Shown here piece by piece: positions 16,988 to 26,482 of a stretch of 64,000 nt of DNA. Within the stretch, counting starts at the first letter, position 1; every line of letters begins with the position of its first letter. The notes under the pieces were generated by a model. It ran no database searches. It was not told the origin of the DNA and was given only the letters and a program-made list of their open reading frames with translations. The position numbers were made by a program, and so were the translations under genes. This DNA is from Ekhidna sp964289745 (GTDB lineage Bacteria > Bacteroidota > Bacteroidia > Cytophagales > Cyclobacteriaceae), in assembly GCA_964289745.1 (NCBI GenBank), contig CAXYMM010000001.1:1798001-1862000 (forward strand), written 5' to 3'.

Positions 16988-19843
16988 TTATAAACTGCTA
17001 AGAATGTTATTGAGATTGAGTTGAACGTAGTACAAAGCCCCAAGGCTTGGGTTGGCTAGTGAAGTGGTGTATCGTTCATTTAAAATGTTAGAGCCTCCTA
17101 TTTTTACACTACCTTTTATACTAGGAATGCGGTAGGTGACCTGTGCATCTAATGTTGCAAAAGCAGGCACAACCCCTTCTCCAATCGCAGACATCCAAAT
17201 AAAAGCGTCTTGCCATCTATAGGTTAAACCAAAACCGAGCTTATCGGTAAGATTCCTATGACCAAACGTAATATTATACTTCCACTCTGGTGTATTAAAT
17301 GCCGCAGTGTAAATTCTTTGTTCTGAAATACCCAAACCTGTCTGCTTATTGAAAGAGGCATTTCCTCCTAAATTGAACCCATTCAGGAATGTATACTCTG
17401 CTGAAATACCACCACCATGAGTATTGATGTCAACTGGCACATTTGTGTCAAAATTGTATTTTTGAAACGTGATACCTGTAGCTGATGCATCTACGAAAGA
17501 TTGAAGTTGAGGTTCATTATGTCGCATACCAGCAGTTGATACAGCGTACTCATCGGGAATAGCTCCCGATCCTTTTGGAGTTCCCGTTGTAACCGCTTGA
17601 ACTACTTCTGTTTCTGAATTAAAATCTATGTATGTACTGTAGTATCCAAATACATCAATCATAAGCTGTCCACTCATTAAAAGTCCTTTATAGCCCACCT
17701 CAATGGTATTTACTTTTTCTGGTTTCCAGTTCCCATAAACATCGGCTACTTCAAGATCTGCTGTATTGCCACTAGCTTGTGCTCGTTCCCAACTTTCCGA
17801 AGTATATACCGTATTTTTTTCGATATTGTATCGATCCAATAATATCTGGTTTCTGCCTAGTAACCTTCTTCTCACTACATCAAGATCGATAAATTGATCC
17901 TGTACTTGAGGAAATCGAAAACCTCTCTGGAATGAAGCTCTTAAGTTTTGATTGTTTAGAAATTCCCAAACTCCTGAAATTCTGGGAGAAAAGGTGGGAT
18001 CAAAGAACTCACTCTTATCAAATCGCATTGATCCTTGAATCTTCAAATTATTGAAGACATTTTTGGCAATCTGCACATATCCTCCATATTCATAATACGA
18101 AATTTCATCTCCTTTGTCATCCAAAATAAAGAGCGTACCCTCAGAGTTAAGCTCATAAACTCTATAGTGCGCACCTGCTATCACTTCTGCAAAGTCTATT
18201 TGATTCTTAAAATTGTAACTTCCTTCATAATGCCATAGAGCAGACTTATCTAAAAACTTTGCCCCACCATCCGCTATCGAGAGATTACGGTAACGATTGG
18301 CGGCTCTTTGAAACTCTGGTGAATCTGCACTTGGCTGTTGTGAATCAGCAAAAGCCCTGGCAGTGGCATGGAGTGTTGCATAATCAAGCGGGTTTGATCC
18401 TCCCCCGATTGCACCAGCATATGCGCCTAAATAATTGGATAAATAAAACTCCTGATTGATAAGAGAAGCTAATGTATTGGCAGCATAGGTGTCTCCTGAA
18501 TTTTCTTGAGTCGTATATCCACGGATAAAAAAGTTATTTCCTCTTAGTTCTACTTTACCTGTCCAAATGCTCAGCCCATCTAAAATGAATCGATCATTGG
18601 CCGTATATACCGTACTCGCTGAACCGTAATTAAACTGGGCTAAGGCTTCAACCTTATCATTTAATCTATAGTGAAGCGCAGTACCGAATTTTAAACTTTC
18701 AGTTGTATTGTCTACGAAATCAGCTTCTTTGTATCCTGTTGGTGAGAAAGCGCCATTTGCACCATTTGGAAGATAGCTTCTAATCGCAGATAAAGAGGCT
18801 CCTGTCTCGCCGCCGCTAGCAATCCCTACATCAGCCACTGTACCTATATCGATGGTAAAGTCACCATAGACGTTAACACCATCGTAAACTCTATTGTTCG
18901 CTCTATTGGTGATCCCTTCAGAAGCTTCAATGGAGGAACCACTTTGATCCCTTATATCCACACCAATGAAATCTTGTGCGTTTAGCCAAGAAGCGTTGAC
19001 TTTGAAGGCAAATTTGTTATTAAAAGATTTGGCATACCGAATTGCGTGCTCTTGATATAAAGACATGGAGTGGTCTTTTTCATCAATATGATTAACCCCA
19101 ACCTTAGAGGAGAGGTCTAAACCTTGGTAGTCGAATGGACTTTTACTTTTTATTAAGAGAACACCCTGAATGGCATTTGGACCATATAGGGCAGAAGCAG
19201 CTCCAGGCAAGAGCTCTACACTCTCTATGTCTAACTCATTTATTCCAGCCACATTACCTGCAGCGAAGTTTAGACCTGGGGCTTGATTGTCTATACCGTC
19301 AATCATTTGGACAAAGCGTACGTTACCATTTGATCCGAAACCTCGAACATTTACTGAGTTGAAGGTTAAACTTTGCGTGCTAAAATCTACTCCGTTTAGG
19401 TTTTTGAGTGCTGAATAAAAATCAGGGGCAGCGGCATTTTGAATATCTAAAATATCCATTCGCTCTATGCTTACTGGAGACTTAAGCACATTCTCCGCCA
19501 TTCTGGAGGCTGAAACCACAACCTCTTGACCTAAAAGGGTGGATTCAACAAGCTCTGCGCTGATAGAGGATGTAGCTGAAGTGACTTCAACACGCTGCGA
19601 TTCATACCCTACGTACGATATAATTAACGTAAAGGGAGGCGCTGATTGGACGGTTAGAGAAAAATCGCCAGAGATATTCGTAATGGTGCCAAGTACAGTA
19701 CCTTCTACCAAAACATTTACTCCTATTAATCCTTCACCGCTTTTATCGGTAATGTTACCGCTAATCGTCGTTTGGGTACTGGCAGTAAAATAAAATAGCA
19801 TTGCTACCAGTCCAAAAGTTATCTTTTTAAAATTCTTGTGCAT
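16988..19843 (-). CDS. TonB-dependent outer membrane receptor with carboxypeptidase-like domain
   Basis: A 951-residue protein. After the signal peptide (to about residue 24) comes a CarboxypepD_reg-like domain with GNITDKSGEGLIGVNVLVEG, then the plug with DFYSALKNLNGVDF, VNVRGFGSNGNVRF, DGIDNQAPGL and GAASALYGPNAIQGV, and a long beta-barrel. Such receptors import ligands using TonB energy. The substrate is unknown; the coupled SGNH lipoprotein suggests an ester or lipid. I choose the start MHKNFKKITFGL (19843) since it gives a normal signal peptide; an ATG 13 codons upstream adds a non-signal extension. Confidence 0.9.
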   Translation of the reverse strand: MHKNFKKITFGLVAMLFYFTASTQTTISGNITDKSGEGLIGVNVLVEGTVLGTITNISGDFSLTVQSAPPFTLIISYVGYESQRVEVTSATSSISAELVESTLLGQEVVVSASRMAENVLKSPVSIERMDILDIQNAAAPDFYSALKNLNGVDFSTQSLTFNSVNVRGFGSNGNVRFVQMIDGIDNQAPGLNFAAGNVAGINELDIESVELLPGAASALYGPNAIQGVLLIKSKSPFDYQGLDLSSKVGVNHIDEKDHSMSLYQEHAIRYAKSFNNKFAFKVNASWLNAQDFIGVDIRDQSGSSIEASEGITNRANNRVYDGVNVYGDFTIDIGTVADVGIASGGETGASLSAIRSYLPNGANGAFSPTGYKEADFVDNTTESLKFGTALHYRLNDKVEALAQFNYGSASTVYTANDRFILDGLSIWTGKVELRGNNFFIRGYTTQENSGDTYAANTLASLINQEFYLSNYLGAYAGAIGGGSNPLDYATLHATARAFADSQQPSADSPEFQRAANRYRNLSIADGGAKFLDKSALWHYEGSYNFKNQIDFAEVIAGAHYRVYELNSEGTLFILDDKGDEISYYEYGGYVQIAKNVFNNLKIQGSMRFDKSEFFDPTFSPRISGVWEFLNNQNLRASFQRGFRFPQVQDQFIDLDVVRRRLLGRNQILLDRYNIEKNTVYTSESWERAQASGNTADLEVADVYGNWKPEKVNTIEVGYKGLLMSGQLMIDVFGYYSTYIDFNSETEVVQAVTTGTPKGSGAIPDEYAVSTAGMRHNEPQLQSFVDASATGITFQKYNFDTNVPVDINTHGGGISAEYTFLNGFNLGGNASFNKQTGLGISEQRIYTAAFNTPEWKYNITFGHRNLTDKLGFGLTYRWQDAFIWMSAIGEGVVPAFATLDAQVTYRIPSIKGSVKIGGSNILNERYTTSLANPSLGALYYVQLNLNNILSSL

Positions 19844-19900
19844 ATGGGTTAATGTTTTTTGAAAATAAAAAATAATATGCAATAATAACTAAATCGTGAA

Positions 19901-19940
19901 TATATAACTGAAATACACAATATATGGCTGCAATACACAT
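19901..19940. repeat. Tandem 20-bp imperfect direct repeat upstream of the TonB receptor
   Basis: Positions 19901-19920 and 19921-19940 agree at 16 of 20 bases; the shared core is TATAT-CTG-AATACACA. The pair lies 58 bases upstream of the receptor start codon, where a regulator could bind as two adjacent dimers. Confidence 0.5.
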
Positions 19941-19946
19941 TAATAC

Positions 19947-19974
19947 TAATGATATTTCATATAAAATATCATTA
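19947..19974. promoter_or_regulatory. Perfect 11-bp inverted repeat, possible operator
   Basis: TAATGATATTT and AAATATCATTA are exact reverse complements separated by CATATA. No T-run for termination follows on the strand of a gene, and it sits just beyond the direct repeats upstream of the TonB receptor, so an operator is more likely than a terminator. Confidence 0.45.
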
Positions 19975-20414
19975 ATTTATAAAATATCAATATTTTTTAC
20001 TGACATCCAGATCATTTAATAATATTTAGAGGTTATCAAAGAAAAGTTCAATGAGAAGATTTCAAGAATAACTAAAAACTAATAATATTCAACCATAGAA
20101 TTAAACGGTAGATACGAAGGAAATAAAAACGAATCACTTCACTAATGCCCTTCTTACTACAACCTTAACTACTTGTTGTATGCTCATTATAACTTACTTA
20201 GTGTTAAATATAATTTGGCTATTTTAAAGATTTAGATTTTTTTTTCCATTTTGAAGCCATGATTTTAAAAACAATCCTCTCTATTTTTTAGAATACCCTA
20301 TTTATTTTATAAATAAGAGGTCATTTTGCAACTTCATCGAGTTTTAAGGTTGAATTTTTATAATTGTTAGGGGTAATGCTACTGTTCTCCTGAAAACATA
20401 GTACGACCGCATTT
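19975..20414. other. 440-base intergenic region
   Basis: AT-rich spacer between the receptor control region and the 3' end of the DsbD-type gene. A 6-bp inverted repeat TACAAC/GTTGTA is present near 20160-20180. No gene is seen. Confidence 0.6.
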
Positions 20415-22478
20415 TTACTTAATACCTTCCCTCAACCAGTTTTTGTAGGCTTCTAGTTTGGGTGTATACCCGATGGGCTTATTCAAAACGGTCATGTCTT
20501 TGGAGTTGATTAACACATAATAAGGTTGAGAGTTTGTATTAAAGAATTCGGTTTGAAAATGAGCCCATTTATGTCCGTAGTTGCGAAGCTTTCGAATACC
20601 GCCGCTAGTCTGCTTTACTTCCATTTTCTCGTTATATGGTAGCTCCTTTTTATCATCTACATAAAGGCTTACTAGAACGTAATTTTTACGGATTATCTCA
20701 TCGATCTCTTTTTCTAACCAAATATGTTCTTCCATTTTTCGACAATTTACGCATGCATAACCCGTGAAATCTAATAAGATAGGTTTTTGCTCTTTTCTTG
20801 CTTGCTCCAATCCTGTCTTGAGGTCTTTGTAGCAGCTAAGATTATTTGGACATGTGTTTGGGTGCAAATAGCTATAACCTACTGGTGGTGTCAAGCCACT
20901 GAGAAGTTTAAGTGGGGTATACATTTTGGTTTCTGAATCCAGTCTAAATCCAGTAGCAAGGTATATGACAAATACTGTTGCGGTCGTGCCACCTATAATT
21001 CTTGCGACACCTAGTTTTCTAATAGGAGCGTCATGAAGGAATTTGATCTTTCCAAATAAATAAAGTGCCAGCCCAGCAAATATGATTATCCAAATAACGA
21101 GAAATAGCTCGATTTTCAGAAGTTCCCAATGTTGCACCAAATCAGCATTAGATAGAAACTTAAAGGCAAAAGCCAGCTCCAAAAATCCTAGAATTACCTT
21201 CACAGAGTTTAGCCATCCTCCAGATTTAGGAAGCGCATTCATCATATTAGGAAATAGGGCAAAAAATGCAAATGGCAGACCTAGCGCCAGCCCAAAGCCT
21301 CCCATTCCTGCGGTAAGCTGCCACGCTCCGCCAATTGAGGTTAGAGAGCCAACTAGTAACGACCCTAAAATAGGCCCCGTACATGAAAATGAAACCAATG
21401 CCAATGTTAGTGCCATAAAGAAGATTCCTAAGAAACCTCCAAGACTTTCTTTTTTCGTTGTTTTTGAAGCCCAGCTTGGGGGGAGCATCAATTCATAATA
21501 ACCGAAAAATGAAAAAGCAAAAAATATGAATATAATAAAGAAGGCAAGGTTTAACCATGCATTGGTGGAGACATCATTTAAAATATCTGGGTTTACCGAA
21601 TCTAAAAGGTGAAAGGGCAGACTTAGAAGTAAGTACACTAATAAAATGGAAAATCCGTATATAAAGGCTTTGAAGAATGCATTTCCAGACTTTTCTTCCT
21701 GTTTTGTGAAGAAACTCACCGTAAGCGGAATCATGGGGAAAACACATGGGGTCAAAAGCGCCAGAAGTCCACCTAAGAAACCCAGCCCAAGTATGGACAG
21801 AAAAGAGCTTCCATTTTCTTCTTCCGAATTTATAGTGGATGCCTCAGACACATTGGAAGAGCTATTTTTGTCAAAGCCTGTCAAGTCACTTATCGCAAAG
21901 CCGTATAATTTCTTATTTGTTGCATCGCTATCTATTTCTTTTTTTACCTCGGGTTTTTGTTGTGATTCAGCATCGGCGTTTACGTTAGGGGCTTGCATTA
22001 AAAAAGTTAGCGATCTGTCTGTCGGCGGAAGACACCTTGCATCATCACATACCATAAAACTCACATTGCCATAAATTGAGTCAAGAACATCCTTCATCTT
22101 AATTTTTTGAGAGAATACGGCTTTCTTTTCAAAGAACTTAATTCGCATTTCGAAAACGGGATCATCTACAGTCTTCCCAATTTCTTCTTCTACCGCGCCA
22201 ATTAGCTGATAAGCTGCATTTTTTTCAAAAGTAAACGTGGTTGGAATCGGCCCGCCATCGGGAACTTCTTGAGCGTACAAATGCCATCCTTTATCTATTT
22301 GTGCAACGATTTTTAGACGATACTCATCATCAGAAATTTTTTCGACAAATGTTTTCCATTTCACTGGTTCAAGAATCTGACTGTATGACATACTTACCAT
22401 CCCAAGAAGACAGGCAAGCATGAAAAAAATACGATGAATATTTTTTAGTGTTTGCATTACATGATTCATTGATTTCAT
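20415..22478 (-). CDS. DsbD-type thiol:disulfide interchange protein
   Basis: A 687-residue membrane protein in three parts. After the signal peptide comes an N-terminal domain with the Cys pair in CDDARC, typical of DsbD-alpha-like domains. The middle is an eight-helix DsbD transmembrane domain, with the redox Cys in PCVFPMIPLTV and SFSCTGPILGSLL. The C-terminal thioredoxin-like domain has DFTGYACVNCRKMEE with a CxxC site. It would carry electrons from cytoplasmic thioredoxin to periplasmic partners such as cytochrome c maturation proteins. Several ATG codons lie close together at the 5' end, so the exact start is uncertain by a few residues. Confidence 0.92.
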   Translation of the reverse strand: MKSMNHVMQTLKNIHRIFFMLACLLGMVSMSYSQILEPVKWKTFVEKISDDEYRLKIVAQIDKGWHLYAQEVPDGGPIPTTFTFEKNAAYQLIGAVEEEIGKTVDDPVFEMRIKFFEKKAVFSQKIKMKDVLDSIYGNVSFMVCDDARCLPPTDRSLTFLMQAPNVNADAESQQKPEVKKEIDSDATNKKLYGFAISDLTGFDKNSSSNVSEASTINSEEENGSSFLSILGLGFLGGLLALLTPCVFPMIPLTVSFFTKQEEKSGNAFFKAFIYGFSILLVYLLLSLPFHLLDSVNPDILNDVSTNAWLNLAFFIIFIFFAFSFFGYYELMLPPSWASKTTKKESLGGFLGIFFMALTLALVSFSCTGPILGSLLVGSLTSIGGAWQLTAGMGGFGLALGLPFAFFALFPNMMNALPKSGGWLNSVKVILGFLELAFAFKFLSNADLVQHWELLKIELFLVIWIIIFAGLALYLFGKIKFLHDAPIRKLGVARIIGGTTATVFVIYLATGFRLDSETKMYTPLKLLSGLTPPVGYSYLHPNTCPNNLSCYKDLKTGLEQARKEQKPILLDFTGYACVNCRKMEEHIWLEKEIDEIIRKNYVLVSLYVDDKKELPYNEKMEVKQTSGGIRKLRNYGHKWAHFQTEFFNTNSQPYYVLINSKDMTVLNKPIGYTPKLEAYKNWLREGIK

Positions 22479-22512
22479 ATTGCTTGTTTGAGAACTAAAC
22501 TTCCTTCATTTT

Positions 22513-22716
22513 CTAATTCAATTGGAATAAACCCTCATTTTTGAAGACCCTCATCAATTCTATACTCGATTTGTTTTCAAATCTAACGCTAATGAAATGT
22601 TCATAAATATATTTAGTATCGGTAATCTTTACATCATAGAGAAATTGTAATAAAGAACTGGGTAGATGTTCAATCGTATTTTCAACGTGATCGACTCCTA
22701 ATAGTTCGGATAGCAA
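22513..22716 (-). CDS. Doubtful small ORF (67 aa)
   Basis: A TTG-started frame that stays open 8 codons further upstream. The composition (LLSELLGVDHVENTIEHLP) is protein-like, with no signal peptide or motif I recognise. It lies 34 bases upstream of the DsbD-type gene on the same strand. It may be a remnant of a longer gene. Confidence 0.25.
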   Translation of the reverse strand: MLSELLGVDHVENTIEHLPSSLLQFLYDVKITDTKYIYEHFISVRFENKSSIELMRVFKNEGLFQLN

Positions 22717-22741
22717 GGTTAGTTCTGAATTAACAAACTGA

Positions 22742-23263
22742 AATTACTGATATGACATGCAAAAAGTATATGTCCAAATTACAGACCAAAAAAGGAGTGG
22801 TAGAGGTACTCTAAAAGAAAGCTCATCTATTGCGGAGTTGGGTCAAAATTAGGAGATAGTCTCTTCCCAAATCAATAATAGGTGGAAAGGAAATTTTGTT
22901 CAAATATGAGGATGTTTTTGAATTGTAAGATTTCCGAAAGATAGGACAGTTTGAAAATAAAATAAGTTTAAACTATTTTTCGATGAAAAAATCAAGATTT
23001 AGTTCAAAATAAAGGGTACGAATTATCTTTCTAAATATAACTATCCTTGCCATTTAATTCCTTTATATCTAACATTTAACGCTACTTTAAACGTTAAATT
23101 TTGAGGTTCTTACAGCATTGAACTAAGATGAAAAATTTTCACTTTACATACAGTCTCAAAATTTGAATGTAGATATGATTAATAAGTATATCAAGGCGAG
23201 GACAAAGTGATTTACGAATAACCCTATGGCTCGTTTTTGAACCACGGGGATATTTATTTGGTC
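22742..23263. other. 522-base intergenic region with a hairpin
   Basis: AT-rich DNA without a gene. ATTTAACG at 23074-23081 and CGTTAAAT at 23092-23099 form a perfect 8-bp inverted repeat with a 10-base loop; no T-run follows. Confidence 0.55.
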
Positions 23264-25441
23264 TTATTTATTCAAATTTTCCAAATCGAGGAAGAAAGCA
23301 TATTCTAATGCGGTAGTCTTATATCTCTTAAATCGACCTGAAGCACCTCCATGTCCTGCTTCCATATCTATTTTAAAAATTAGGGCGTTTTCATCAGTTT
23401 TATTATCTCTAAGCTTAGCAACCCACTTTGCTGGCTCCCAATATTGTACCTGAGAATCAAAGAAACCAGTGGTGACTAACAAATTTGGATAATTCTTCGC
23501 TGCAACATTATCGTATGGTGAGTAGGAGAGCATATACTTGTAAGATTCTGGATTCTTTGGATTGCCCCATTCATCAAACTCATTGGTGGTAAGTGGGATA
23601 CTCTCATCCCACATAGTAGAAACCACATCAACAAAAGGCACCGCAGCATGAACCCCTTTGTAAAGTTCAGGAGCAAGGTTGATTATTGCACCCATAAGTA
23701 ATCCACCAGCACTGCCTCCTTGAGCATAGAGATGATCGGCAGAAGTGTACTTTTCCTTGATTAAAAATTTAGAGCAATCGATAAAGTCGTTGAAGGTATT
23801 CATTTTATTGAACATTTTCCCATCTTCATACCACTCTTTTCCCATCATTTGCCCGCCTCTTATGTGAGCAATGGCAAAAGCAAAGCCCCGATCTAGAAGA
23901 CTTAATCGTTCTGAACTAAAGCCGGCATCAATAGTAACGCCATAGGAGCCATACCCATATTGGAGCAAAGGTTGTTTTCCATTTTTTTTGAATCCCTTTT
24001 TATAAACTATAGAGATTGGCACTTTAACACCATCTCTAGCAGTGGCCCATTGTCGTTCGGAAAAATAATCTTCTGGACTATACCCACCTACTACCTCTTG
24101 TTGTTTGAGCAACGTCTTTTCTTTTGTCTCCATATCATAATCATATATGGAGCTAGGAGTGGTTAGTGAGGTATATCCATATCGAAGTATTTTGGTATCT
24201 AATTCATAATTTGCGGCCAGATAAGCAGCATAGGCTGATTCTCCAAAATTTAAATAGTGTTCATCTCCATTCGATTGATTGATGATCCTAAGATTAGCTA
24301 GTCCATTTTTTCGCTCATTTATTACTAGATGTTCTTTGAATAGCTCAATGCCTTCTAAGAGTACATCTTTTCGATGGGGTATAACTTCTTTCCAATTCTC
24401 TTCCGAAGTAGCATTTTCTGAGGTTTTCATCAACTTAAAATTGATTGCATCCCGGTTTGTAACTACGTAGAATTCATCCTCAAAATGATCGATCCTGTAT
24501 TCATGGGCATTTTCATCTCTAGGGGTAAACTGTTGAAACTCCCCTGTAGGGTTATCGGCTTTTAAAATATGATAATCATTGATAAGCGTACTCATATTGG
24601 TAATTAGAATGTACTCTTCAGACTTTGACTTACTTACCCCGATATAAAAAGAAGAATCCTTTTCATTATATACTAACGCATCATCACTCGGGTTTGTACC
24701 CAACTTATGTCTAAAAATTTTTTCTGATAGGAGTGAAACTTTATTTTTAGAAGTATAAAAGAAAGTGGCATTATCATTTGCCCATGCTCCACCTCCTGTT
24801 GTATTTTCAATGAAATCGTCTAAAAATTCGCCCGTTTCAAGATTTTTGAATCTAATGCTGTAGATTCTTCTACTTAATGTGTCTTCTGCTATAGCTAATA
24901 GTTTATTGTCTATCGTGATTCCTGCTGGAAAAGCTTTATAATATCCATAGCCTTCTGCCATTTCATTCACATTCATCATGATTTGTTCATCAGCCTCAAG
25001 CGTTCCTTTTTTTCTACAAAAGATAGGGTATTCTCCACCCTCCTCATATCTTATGTAATACCAATAACCATTCGAGAAGTGAGGAACTGATTCATCTGTT
25101 TGTTTGATTCTTCCTACTATTTCATCATAGAGTTTTGATTGTAAGTCCTCAGTATGCGACATTACCTGAGAGGTATAATCATTTTCTGACTTTAAATAAT
25201 CTAATACTTCTTGTGTGTGATCATCAGGGGTTTCTGCTTTTTTTTGTTCATTGCTAAGTCGCATCCAAAAATAAGGGTCTACTCTAATTTGTCCATGTTC
25301 TTGAAGTACTGTATCCGCTTTATTGGCTATTGGTGCTTCCGGTCTTATTCTATTTTTCATTGTTTCTTGCTGTTGATTAGTACATGAAAGGAGCATGCTT
25401 CCTATACTAATCCATAGAAATATTGTATTTTTCAATTTCAT
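23264..25441 (-). CDS. S9 family peptidase (oligopeptidase B-like) lipoprotein
   Basis: A 725-residue serine peptidase. The N-terminus has a lipoprotein signal with LLSC-T. Residues 30 to about 430 form the beta-propeller, with DPYFWMRL as an early family motif; the C-terminal alpha/beta-hydrolase domain has GGSAGG with Ser577, an Asp in the FDSQVQYWEP region and the His in AGHGG. Members cleave short peptides after basic or Pro residues. The lipid anchor points to the periplasm or cell envelope. It stands alone, with no terminator seen. Confidence 0.92.
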   Translation of the reverse strand: MKLKNTIFLWISIGSMLLSCTNQQQETMKNRIRPEAPIANKADTVLQEHGQIRVDPYFWMRLSNEQKKAETPDDHTQEVLDYLKSENDYTSQVMSHTEDLQSKLYDEIVGRIKQTDESVPHFSNGYWYYIRYEEGGEYPIFCRKKGTLEADEQIMMNVNEMAEGYGYYKAFPAGITIDNKLLAIAEDTLSRRIYSIRFKNLETGEFLDDFIENTTGGGAWANDNATFFYTSKNKVSLLSEKIFRHKLGTNPSDDALVYNEKDSSFYIGVSKSKSEEYILITNMSTLINDYHILKADNPTGEFQQFTPRDENAHEYRIDHFEDEFYVVTNRDAINFKLMKTSENATSEENWKEVIPHRKDVLLEGIELFKEHLVINERKNGLANLRIINQSNGDEHYLNFGESAYAAYLAANYELDTKILRYGYTSLTTPSSIYDYDMETKEKTLLKQQEVVGGYSPEDYFSERQWATARDGVKVPISIVYKKGFKKNGKQPLLQYGYGSYGVTIDAGFSSERLSLLDRGFAFAIAHIRGGQMMGKEWYEDGKMFNKMNTFNDFIDCSKFLIKEKYTSADHLYAQGGSAGGLLMGAIINLAPELYKGVHAAVPFVDVVSTMWDESIPLTTNEFDEWGNPKNPESYKYMLSYSPYDNVAAKNYPNLLVTTGFFDSQVQYWEPAKWVAKLRDNKTDENALIFKIDMEAGHGGASGRFKRYKTTALEYAFFLDLENLNK

Positions 25442-25525
25442 AATATTTTTAGAGATTTAATATTTCTTGCGTTAATATTAGTTAAAAGGAGTGAGGTTTC
25501 AAAAAAAAATAATAATAAGGGATTA

Positions 25526-26419
25526 TTAATTGTTCGAGAATATACCACTCACTACCAATTTTTTAGATTCAGAAGTATATTTATAGAATCCTTCACCTGT
25601 TTTTGCACCTAAGTATCCAGCTGTTACCATTTTTATAAGCAATGGGGATGGTGCATACTTGGGATTTTTAAAACCTTCATATAGTGTGTTGAGAATGGAT
25701 AAACATACATCCAATCCAATGAAATCGGCTAATTGCAGAGGCCCCATTGGGTGAGCCATTCCGAGTTTCATTACGGTATCAATTTCATCCACACCTGCTA
25801 CTCCTTCGTGCAAGGTTACGATGGCTTCGTTTATCATTGGCATTAGAATTTTATTGGCGACAAAGCCGGGGAAGTCATTTACTTCAACGGGAATCTTATT
25901 CAGATTTTTGCTTACCTCCATCACAGTTGTCGTAGTTTCGTTTGAGGTGGCATAGCCTTGAATTACTTCTACTAATTTCATTATGGGTACTGGATTCATA
26001 AAGTGCATGCCTATTACCTTATCTGGTCTATTAGTCACTGCTGCGATTTTTGTGATGGAAATAGAGGAAGTATTTGTCGATAGAATAGCATTTTCTGGAG
26101 AATATACATCCATCATTTCAAATAGCTTCTTTTTCGTCTCAAAATTTTCAGTTGCCGCCTCCACAATTAAATCTGCACTTTTAACTCCCTTTTCAATAGA
26201 GGTAAAAGTAGAGATGTTGCTGAGTGTAGACTTCTTTTGAATTTTAGTAAGCACTTCTTTTTGAATCTGCCGATCTAAGTTTTTAGTAATGGTAATCAGT
26301 CCCCTTTCAAGGGCTTCAGAGGAGATATCTATCAACGAAACATGATAATTATTTTGTGCAAAAACGTGAGCAATACCACTTCCCATAGTACCGCTACCGA
26401 TTATAGAAATATTTTTCAT
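25526..26419 (-). CDS. 3-hydroxyacyl-CoA (3-hydroxybutyryl-CoA) dehydrogenase
   Basis: A 297-residue NAD-dependent enzyme that interconverts 3-hydroxyacyl-CoA and 3-ketoacyl-CoA. The Rossmann motif is IIGSGTMGSGIAHVFAQ at residues 5-21, followed by LIVEAATENFETKK with the catalytic Glu, STNTSSISITKIA and IGMHFMNPVPIMKLVE with the catalytic His, and a C-terminal helical domain with HPMGPLQLADFIGLD. It stands alone without thiolase or crotonase genes, so beta-oxidation or short-chain metabolism are both possible. It lies 63 bases downstream of the aldolase gene on the same strand. Confidence 0.93.
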   Translation of the reverse strand: MKNISIIGSGTMGSGIAHVFAQNNYHVSLIDISSEALERGLITITKNLDRQIQKEVLTKIQKKSTLSNISTFTSIEKGVKSADLIVEAATENFETKKKLFEMMDVYSPENAILSTNTSSISITKIAAVTNRPDKVIGMHFMNPVPIMKLVEVIQGYATSNETTTTVMEVSKNLNKIPVEVNDFPGFVANKILMPMINEAIVTLHEGVAGVDEIDTVMKLGMAHPMGPLQLADFIGLDVCLSILNTLYEGFKNPKYAPSPLLIKMVTAGYLGAKTGEGFYKYTSESKKLVVSGIFSNN

Positions 26420-26482
26420 TAGGGGTGTGCTGTTGGAGAGTTAGGAATCAGAACATTCCAAAAAAGTTTGAGATATTGGTAA

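Noticed and set aside
21082..22074. Two plus-strand frames of about 140 codons in the DsbD-type gene
   Set aside because: They are antisense shadows; the minus-strand frame has full DsbD motifs.
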